DNA of 31,228 nucleotides from Candidatus Endonucleibacter bathymodioli (GTDB taxonomy: Bacteria; Pseudomonadota; Gammaproteobacteria; Pseudomonadales; Endozoicomonadaceae), in the NCBI GenBank assembly GCA_030674915.1, contig JASXSV010000029.1, positions 1 through 31,228 of the forward strand, given 5' to 3'. The notes beneath the pieces are model-generated. The model had not been told where the DNA came from. It was given only the letters and a program-made list of their open reading frames with translations, and made no database searches. Position numbers and translations under genes: made by a program. Within the stretch, counting starts at the first letter, position 1. The number at the start of each line of letters is the position of its first letter. Below, piece after piece: positions 25,294-31,228 of the stretch.

Positions 25294-25854
25294 TTATTGG
25301 TAGGATCCTTTATGGACAGGTCGTTTCTGCAAAATTACTGCTAAAACATCATATCTATACTCTGCATTGGTTGATTTCATAATTAAGTTGGCGGTGAGAA
25401 TATCACGCCCTATTTTTTCAGGAAGCACGTTAGTATGATAAGCTTCTGACACTAAAAATTTTGGTAGTTGTGTAAACCAACACTCACTTACGCTTATAAT
25501 ACCCCTGCCAGATGGCCTAAGTTTAACACTATCATCCACATATTCCAAAATATTCTCTGTTAACTTGCCATTATGTCCAAATACGATAAATTGACGAACG
25601 CAGTTAATGAACTCCCCGTTATACTTCCTGCGAAAATTTGATTGCATCAAGTATAAGGAATCAGATTTTTTAGGAATATCAGCTTCATACACGCCATGTG
25701 TATATTTAGTTGTAGCGCCATAGAATGACCATTTTAAACATACCTTTCCTTCTGTTTTCTGATCTAAAAGATCAACTGTCAAACCACCATAGGTGCATGA
25801 ACTTATGATCAGCAACAAAAACATATACTTTTTTTTGAAAAAATAGAACAACAT
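25294..25854 (-). CDS. putative lipoprotein, 186 aa, unknown function
   Basis: The family is not recognised. The N-terminus is basic (FFKKKYM), then a hydrophobic core and a lipobox-like LLIISSC at about residues 14-20, predicting lipid attachment at Cys20 and a location at the cell envelope. The mature part has four cysteines and is mixed beta/alpha in appearance (GKVCLKWSFYGATTKYTHGV, CVRQFIVFGHNG). ATG 25854 follows AAGG by about 8 bases; a second ATG at 25824 would leave only a short n-region. It stands alone on the minus strand between the array spacer and IS relics. It is intact, which in this neighbourhood suggests it is still selected. Confidence 0.7.
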   Translation of the reverse strand: MLFYFFKKKYMFLLLIISSCTYGGLTVDLLDQKTEGKVCLKWSFYGATTKYTHGVYEADIPKKSDSLYLMQSNFRRKYNGEFINCVRQFIVFGHNGKLTENILEYVDDSVKLRPSGRGIISVSECWFTQLPKFLVSEAYHTNVLPEKIGRDILTANLIMKSTNAEYRYDVLAVILQKRPVHKGSYQ

Positions 25855-25933
25855 AAGTAAACCTTACATCTCAACTTTAGTAATATTATGATATTATTGA
25901 ATTGGACGCTTGAATTATGGACACTAACCCACT

Positions 25934-26032
25934 ATGAGATTGTGTACAAAACGCCAGCACAAAACTTATACCAGTGAGTTTAGATCAGAATCATTGGCAC
26001 TGATCATCGAGCAAGGTTACAGTGTTCAATAA
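25934..26032 (+). pseudogene. IS3-family OrfA N-terminal fragment
   Basis: From ATG 25934 the peptide contains KRQHKTYTSEFRSESLALII and EQGYSV, then stops. Y-T-x-E-F-(R/K)-x-E-A/S-L-x-L-I-x-E-Q-G-Y-S-V is the start of IS3-family OrfA helix-turn-helix proteins. Only about 33 residues remain and no OrfB is nearby. Confidence 0.6.
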
Positions 26033-26107
26033 CTTACATCAACATTAGTCATCACAAATAGAATTTTATAACGGAAATAATAATAGCAACTATTAATTAT
26101 TCATAAT

Positions 26108-26325
26108 GAGACCTTTGCACTAGTCACGCTAAACAACTGAAAATCAGGTATAATAAGCCTTGCACTATCAATGCCTTTCGGTGAAATTATGGTTTGGAAA
26201 AATCTGAAACAACGCAGTCTAGCAGATTCAATGCGGGTTGATCACGTTGCTGTGAAAGAACTCGACTCTGTCCATGAACTCATTGATTGGGTTCGCTTAG
26301 AAGGTGAGATTAAGTCCCTGTTTTT
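26108..26325 (+). mobile_element. left end and N-terminal fragment of another IS5-family element
   Basis: GAGACCTTTGCAC at 26108-26120 resembles the terminal repeat of some IS5-family elements. About 60 bases on, the frame from 26171 reads KNLKQRSLADSM and ELDSVHELIDWVRLEGEI, the N-terminus of their transposases. Similarity ends near 26325, where the element is cut and a different IS5 fragment in opposite orientation begins nearby. Confidence 0.55.
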
Positions 26326-26439
26326 TAAGTGCATCGACACATTGCGGTCGATTTGCAGGTTAACAGTCCAATTTTTATTAGTTTTTCAGTGTCTGCATGC
26401 GCTTTCCCGACACACTGGCACACTGATGCTATGTTTTGA

Positions 26440-27155
26440 GCATTTGCCCTACTCGGACGATGTTCGCCAAAGCAAATAGCATGGACAATTTGCTATCATT
26501 TTAGCTAAGCCTCGGTAGTAAGCTTTGGTGAATCCGAACTGACATTTAATGATCCGAAACGGATGTTCAACCTTGGCTCATACACTGGCTTTCATGTATT
26601 CTATATTGATCATAATGTTGTTGATCCGTGGATGTTTCTTCCAAGCCCTTACTTTTCCTGGATGTTCCGAGATATGCCAGTTGACATCTATGTCTTTCAA
26701 CTCGTCCCGTTTTTCTGCGCCACGATAACAGGCATCGACGAAAATGAACTCCTCATCACCATGCAGTAGATTTTCAGCTTGATTCAGATCGTGTTCGTTG
26801 GCAGCGGTGGTCGTAAGACTATGCGTCAGCCCAGTTCGAGCATCGACACCGATATGAGCCTTCATGCCGAAGTGCCACTGATTATCCTTCTTGGTTTGAT
26901 GCATCTCTGGATCACGCTCACCGGCTTTGTTATTGGTGGAGCTGGGAGCTGCGATAATGATGGCATCCATCAGCGTGCCTTCTTTGACCAGCACACCAGC
27001 ATCACTCGACAGTCATTCACTTCGTTGAAGATTTTGCGTGCCAAATCATTACGCTCTAACAAGTGACGGAAGTTCATGATCGTGGTGTGATCAGGGATCA
27101 TCCCATTCAGTGATAGGCCAGCAAACAAACGCATAGCTGGGTGTCTACAAGGCAT
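26440..27155 (-). pseudogene. IS5-like transposase, truncated and frameshifted (close to classical IS5)
   Basis: On the minus strand the pieces read [35 protein letters not shown], then, after a frame change near 26985, [20 protein letters not shown] (first catalytic Asp), [32 protein letters not shown] (second Asp) and NIEYMKASV. The E-containing end ([14 protein letters not shown]) continues near 26550. The wording is that of the classical IS5 transposase rather than the window's main IS. The N-terminus is missing, and DAT and DAGY motif residues have drifted to DAI and DACY. It is inactive. Confidence 0.82.
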
Positions 27156-27323
27156 ATTTCGGAATTTTACACCTCATCTAGTTTGTTAGATTGAAATGTC
27201 TACTTTATTTGGGGAGGTATCATGGTACTTAATAGAACCTTTCCTAACAGTGATGTTAGTGCTTATTAGCCTAAGACCCATTATTATTTTACTTCTATTC
27301 AATTAATAGTCGGAGGTATTGAT

Positions 27324-27593
27324 ATGAAGCTTATTATTATTTCTATGTTTTTTTATGTATTTACAATCAACTGCTTGGCAAATAGTGCTCAAAACACAAA
27401 GCCAGACCATGTGAACGTTTCTTTTACTAACAATCCGCATCATCAGCAATATTACCAAGGCACGTCTAATGTCATTAATACCTTGCACTCCACTATTCCT
27501 CGAGTAAGGTCGAAATACTATAAAGAAGAAAAAGTGTCACAAACTAAAAAAACAGAATCTATTGTTCGTAACTATCATGTGGATATTTTTTGA
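27324..27593 (+). CDS. small exported protein, 89 aa
   Basis: No family was recognised. A strong GGAGG site at 27312-27316 precedes ATG 27324 by 7 bases, one of the best in the window. A signal peptide (MKLIIISMFFYVFTINCLAN, cleavage near LANSA) leaves a mature part of about 70 residues, rich in Asn, His, Tyr and Lys with no cysteine. It lies about 100 bases before a second small exported gene in the same direction; the two may be co-transcribed. Left of it is IS5 debris. Confidence 0.65.
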   Translation: MKLIIISMFFYVFTINCLANSAQNTKPDHVNVSFTNNPHHQQYYQGTSNVINTLHSTIPRVRSKYYKEEKVSQTKKTESIVRNYHVDIF

Positions 27594-27690
27594 GGATTTT
27601 ATCTCTTGTTAGCTATCCTTTCATAGTTGTTAGTGACGTATTGTCATCCTAAGGCTATATTTAACTAATAGTTAATAAACAGAGACTGTA

Positions 27691-28122
27691 ATGAAAGTAA
27701 AGATAACTACTCTACTTGTTTTTATATTTTTATATTTTTGCCAATTTAATTTATTTGCGAGAGAGACGCAGTGCAAAACTGTCACCTATAGAGATATTGT
27801 AAATGAAATGGAAGGATATTCCTGCGAGCTTGAAAAAATAGAATCAGCATACTCCTATTATCGATTTCAATACATGACTAATCCGAATAATTCTCATGAT
27901 AGGAAGATGAAAGAGCTAATGAACAAGAAAGAAGTATATCTTCGTGGGCTTGCTAAAAGGCAGGAAAGTATAGACCGGTTGCAAATTGATATTACTAATT
28001 GTTTGTTGGGATCGCCAACAGGTTACTGCCTTAGAGACGGAGTACTTGAAAAAGAGCATGTAAATAAAAAGTACTTGAAAGAAGAAAAAGATAAAGCCAG
28101 GAATAATAATGAGTTGGACTAG
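27691..28122 (+). CDS. small exported helical protein, 143 aa
   Basis: No family was recognised. Signal peptide TTLLVFIFLYFCQFNLFA is followed by a mature protein of about 118 residues. Four mature cysteines (QCKTV, YSCELE, TNCLLG, GYCLRDG) could form two disulfides. Long charged helical runs (DRKMKELMNKKEVYLRGLAK, KYLKEEKDKARNNNELD) suggest a helical bundle or coiled coil. The start is supported only by AGAGAC about 7 bases upstream. It is the second of two exported proteins in a row, bounded on the right by the second complete IS copy. A periplasmic or secreted role is inferred. Confidence 0.68.
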   Translation: MKVKITTLLVFIFLYFCQFNLFARETQCKTVTYRDIVNEMEGYSCELEKIESAYSYYRFQYMTNPNNSHDRKMKELMNKKEVYLRGLAKRQESIDRLQIDITNCLLGSPTGYCLRDGVLEKEHVNKKYLKEEKDKARNNNELD

Positions 28123-28305
28123 CATAGCAATCAGAAAAGAATGAACTTTTATCATAAAAAAACGCGCACACATTCTTAGAAACGCAATTACGACTCTATG
28201 CTAAACATTAACAGCGTGTGACTACGTGCTCTATTAATATGGGAGCACCCTCTCTACTAACATTGAGAATAACCAGTACATGGCAACACAAAAAATTGAG
28301 TTAGC

Positions 28306-29473
28306 TTAAGGAATCTCTGAACAAGTCTCATAAATGTGAGATAATACAGCCACACAAGCAAACAGTATTGTCGTATGAAACAAATCACTTTCGCATCCGC
28401 AGAATACACTCATAAAAAAGTTATCACTAAGCGTGAGCTCTTTCTAAATGAAATGGGAAAAACCGTACCATGGTTACGCTTGCTCAATATTATAGAGCCT
28501 TACTATCCCAAGAAAGACAAAGGTCGCCACCAATGCCAATGGAAAGTATGTTGCGGATTTATTTCTTACAGCAATGGTACTCATTATCAGATCCTGCAGC
28601 AGAGCATGCCTTATACGATATGGACTGTATGCGTCGGTTTGCGCAACTTGAATTATTAGATGCCATACCTGATGAAACCACCATACTTAATTTCAGAAGA
28701 CTAATTGACAAGCACCAACTTAGTGCAACCATCTTTGCGGATATCAATCAATATCTTGTTGAAAAAGGCATCAAGGTATCTCAAGGCAGCATGGTAGATG
28801 CGACCATTATCCAAGCTCCTAGCCCTACTAACAACAAAGACAAAAAACGTGACCCTGATATGCGTTCCACCCGTAAAAACAACCAATATTATTTTGGTTT
28901 TAAAATACACATAGGAACAGATATCAATAGCAACGCCATACACAGCGCAACCGTCACACCGGCGAACGAAGCTGATGTTAACGAATTACCTAAGTTACTG
29001 CGCAAAGATGACAAAGTAGTATTCGCAGATTCTGGTTATGCTAGTGACACTTACAAACGAGGAGCACGCAGCCTTGGCATGAGCTGGAAGGTTAATGACA
29101 AACGTAAACCAAAGAAAAATATGAGCTCATCACAAAAGAAACAAAACCGTAAAAACTTACAGATTCGTGCCAGAGTAGAGCATTGCTTTAGAGTGATTAA
29201 ATGTCAGTTCGGATACAAGAAAGCCAGCTACAAAGGCTTAGTAAAAAATGCAGCTGAAGTATTCACCCTGCTTGGACTGGCCAATCTTTACATGCTACGA
29301 GGGCGTTTGGGGTGGTAATCCGCCCAAAACTCGCCAATAGCGAGGGGAAACGAAAAAAATAGGGCGAATTTACCTAAAAACACGCCCATAAGATAAATAT
29401 ATACACCATAAATTTAAATTTGGGTTGTTAAACGTGGGGAAAAAACAAATGTGCTTGTTCAGAGATTCATTAA
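28306..29473 (+). mobile_element. complete IS5-family insertion sequence (copy 4) with TTAA target duplication
   Basis: The element spans 28310-29469 (1160 bp), opens with GGAATCTCTGAACAAG and closes with CTTGTTCAGAGATTCA (last base altered). It is flanked by TTAA at 28306-28309 and 29470-29473. Orientation is opposite to copy 1, to which it is nearly identical, including the non-coding tail with ATAAATATATACACCAT. Two complete copies in inverted orientation about 19 kb apart could recombine and invert everything between them. Confidence 0.9.
28375..29318 (+). pseudogene. IS5-family transposase of copy 4, frameshifted near the N-terminus
   Basis: ATG 28375 starts MKQITFASAEYTHKKV as in copy 1. 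Near 28527 one C is lost (CGCCACC for CGCCCACC), shifting the frame after IEPYYPKKDKGR. From there the other frame is open to 29318 and carries the full catalytic part: GSMVDATIIQAPSP, FGFKIHIGTD, VVFADSGYASDTYKRGARSL and [20 protein letters not shown]. The frame that is broken in copy 1 is intact here, and the reverse. A downstream start at 28532 (MPMESML) might give a shortened protein with all three catalytic residues; whether it would be active is unknown. Confidence 0.88.
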
Positions 29474-29504
29474 AAAGTCTCTGCCCTCAGCCTACGTCTT
29501 TATA

Positions 29505-29622
29505 CCAGCTACCATTGGCGGTGAGAAGTTGTTGACTGCTTTAATTCACCCTAATAACCTGTATTTCTAGGTTCATTGGGCTTCCCTAGTTTATACCTAC
29601 CCTCATTGTCAATGGTAACTGG
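29505..29622. repeat. 118-bp dispersed repeat with imperfect terminal inverted repeats
   Basis: CCAGCTACCATTG at 29505-29517 is inverted at 29610-29622 as CAATGGTAACTGG, with one mismatch. The left arm continues GCGGTGAG and then TGTTGACTGCTT, closely paralleled at 12151-12180 (GGCGTGAG, then GTGGACTGCTTC), where the right arm AATAGTAACTGG ends at 12243. The structure suggests a small non-autonomous element or folded repeat. Confidence 0.5.
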
Positions 29623-29831
29623 CATATAAGTTGAATCGTTGTGGTTAAGAAAGTGCATAATCAGATTAATTATACAAATATATATTTGTATGTCGGTAAT
29701 AAGTCATGAGAATTGATATCTATATGCTGGTGGAAAACAGAGGAGCTTGATCATTAGGTTTGAGCAATATTCTTGGAATGGAACAGGATGATTAGGATTA
29801 GAGGTTGTGAGAAACCCACAGATAATAGATG
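29623..29831. other. spacer without supported genes
   Basis: AT-rich sequence between the dispersed repeat and the minus-strand 70-aa ORF. Plus-strand open frames here are short and lack ribosome-binding sites. Confidence 0.4.
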
Positions 29832-30044
29832 TTACTTTTTGGTGTTTTTATTTGTTCTGTCATTTTTATCCAGAGTCGCAGACAACTGCCATTCAAATTC
29901 TAGTAGTTTTTCTGCAAGATTTTCACTATCTATATTTATTAGTCCTTCAAGGTAAGATTCGCGTAAACGCTTGTAATGTACCTCGGTCAGATCTATAATC
30001 ATGGCATCTGTTGTTTGGTATTTAGCCTTAGTCTGTTTTTTCAT
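29832..30044 (-). CDS. hypothetical protein, 70 aa
   Basis: No family was recognised. I chose ATG 30044 (MKKQTKAKYQTTD) because a CGGAAAA stretch lies just upstream and the composition becomes protein-like from there. An ORF opening at 30131 would add 29 residues. The peptide is charged and helical (DLTEVHYKRLRESYLEGLIN, ENLAEKLLEFEWQL), soluble, with a basic start and tail. It has no signal peptide. It stands alone between the second complete IS and IS30 debris. Confidence 0.45.
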   Translation of the reverse strand: MKKQTKAKYQTTDAMIIDLTEVHYKRLRESYLEGLINIDSENLAEKLLEFEWQLSATLDKNDRTNKNTKK

Positions 30045-30131
30045 ATTTTCCGTAACCTGTTTAGACCGATATAAACTGGGCAGTAAAATTATTCTAAAAT
30101 GACTACCATTCACTTTAATAATCACAAGCAC

Positions 30132-30589
30132 CAGATGATGAGTATAAGCTGTCTACCTCTATATCCTACATAAAAGTTACTCGTCGGATTTAATTACATT
30201 CATATTTCAATCATGAAATGCACATGCTAAGAATGCAATAAGTTATCTGTCACCGTTACCGTGTAATGTGTGAGTAGGTGGCAAATGAGCAAAGCCACAT
30301 GAAGCTATGGATATAGGTGGTGAGCTAAAGTTGTCACTAACCTCACCATTTCAAGTGGTATGGGTATATAACGACGATCCAGTAATTTATTTAATCGGCT
30401 GAATCACTGTAGTAATTAATAGATTTTATATGCATTCTAAGAACTTGTCGGACTTAACCCCAATAAGATGAACTAGTCGGTCTCCAGTTCAGCAGCAGAT
30501 ATTTTCATGAATAATTTTATTATTGACGATCGTGAAACTGACTATTTACTACCGTAATCCTAAAGGAGTTACTGCCAGAAGATCCTAAA
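30132..30589. other. non-coding stretch
   Basis: No supported gene. A short inverted motif of the dispersed-repeat type lies near 30343-30366 (CCTCACCATTTCAAGTGGT). Otherwise I see nothing in it. Confidence 0.4.
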
Positions 30590-31228
30590 TTCCCACAATA
30601 ACTAACACACTTACCAGACAAAAAACCAATAGGACTAAAGTAGTTTAAGGATTTTCGTGGACGTATATTGCTTAAAAGTTAATCCTACTCAGTTGTATTT
30701 TTCGACACGTAGCCAATCTTCATTCCCTTTGGTAAGAATAGCCGTAGCAGGAAATTAGTGTTTATGTTAAATACACGTTGCCATGAATGGTATGGCTTAG
30801 CAAAGTATATCGTATAGTCTTATGATTGATCTATACTTGCGTGTCCTGCAAACTCGCCACCATTATCAAATGTAACAGTCGTACATGCGCTCTGGCAAGG
30901 TCGTAGCATATTGTTGATGGCTTTGGCTCACTGTTTTTGGTCTTGTTTTTAACTCTGACCGTCAAAAAGAAGTTTCGATACACGCTCGGTCCGCGTCACA
31001 CAATATCCAGATTGGACGTGAACGGTATTCCCCTCCCAGCGGGCGACATTTTTTTTAGATCTATACAGTCTGATCCTACATCAATACGCCATCAGGAATT
31101 AAGTAGACGTTAGCCTCAGCACCCTGAAGCTGCGGGCAACGTTGCCATTTGCGCGTAAAAAGGCATCTCCATTGTTTTTTTTTGATTAGTGGGTAGATAG
31201 TCTGGTAATCAATCTCCCATTATAAGAC
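30590..31228 (-). pseudogene. decayed IS30-family transposase, running off the window
   Basis: Read on the minus strand, pieces in shifting frames match IS30 transposase: a WEGNTVHVQSGYCVTRTERV-like segment (31035-30960, the D/W-E-G-D-T and R-x-S-R region), TVTFDNGGEFAGHA (about 30880-30840, second catalytic Asp with D-N-G-x-E-F), YFAKPYHSWQR (about 30800-30770) and NIRPRKSLNYFSPIGF (about 30670-30620). Frameshifts and stops separate them, and the first Asp region reads WEGN rather than WEGD. The N-terminus lies beyond the right edge. It is inactive. Confidence 0.75.

Noticed and set aside
26171..26479. 102-aa ORF as a real gene
   Set aside because: Its first half is an IS5-family transposase N-terminus and its second half is unrelated sequence past the break, so it is a fused relic.
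26563..27066. Plus-strand ORFs over the IS5-like fragment (26563-26769, 26779-27066)
   Set aside because: The minus strand clearly encodes transposase motifs; these are its shadow.
1..31228. CRISPR arrays, tRNA and rRNA genes
   Set aside because: No regularly spaced repeats, cloverleaf-like TTCGA stems with CCA ends, or conserved rRNA blocks were seen while reading both strands; this is by eye only.

Overview
The window is AT-rich DNA, heavy in insertion sequences and pseudogenes, from a host-associated gammaproteobacterium. It carries a menaquinone (men) operon, an RhlB-type DEAD-box helicase, a Wzz-type chain-length protein, many IS5-family elements and several small exported proteins. A long ORF combines an N-terminal BIR zinc domain with a C-terminal RING finger, the layout of a eukaryotic inhibitor of apoptosis (IAP). 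From general knowledge this fits Endozoicomonadaceae, and in particular the intranuclear mussel parasite Ca. Endonucleobacter, for which host-derived IAP genes have been reported. That placement is inference; no marker gene here proves it.

Layout. 1-330: a duplicated 5' fragment of menC cut by an IS end, then a decayed IS5-family fragment. 398-1584 (minus): a 308-aa unknown protein and a 72-aa exported peptide. 1585-2260: a divergent control region with two copies of a 10-bp palindrome. 2261-4489: the BIR-RING gene. About 4728-9034: the remains of a menD-menH-menB-menC-menE operon. menD and menH are collapsed into each other, menB carries one frameshift, menC has no standard start codon where homology begins, and menE is intact. 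9055-10216: a complete IS5-family element with TTAA target duplications. 10217-10800: gene relics. 10941-12107: wzz-like gene. 12900-14709: nested, deleted IS copies. 14786-15094: a small basic protein. 15678-17069: rhlB.

18040-24300 is a tandem array of four paralogous secreted proteins of about 440-460 aa (three intact, the fourth decayed). Each follows a similar leader, and the intergenic spacers contain related stem-loops. I do not recognise the family, and it is the best candidate for an undescribed effector family. 25294-28122 holds a putative lipoprotein, IS relics and two small exported proteins. 28310-29469 is a second complete copy of the same IS. The right end holds a 70-aa ORF and a decayed IS30-family transposase that runs off the window.

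How it fits together: housekeeping content is small (rhlB, wzz, a dying men operon). Most other intact genes encode proteins with export signals and no recognisable bacterial function. This suggests a genome losing respiratory-quinone synthesis while keeping and multiplying host-directed secreted proteins, with IS elements driving the rearrangement. No tRNA, rRNA or CRISPR array was seen.
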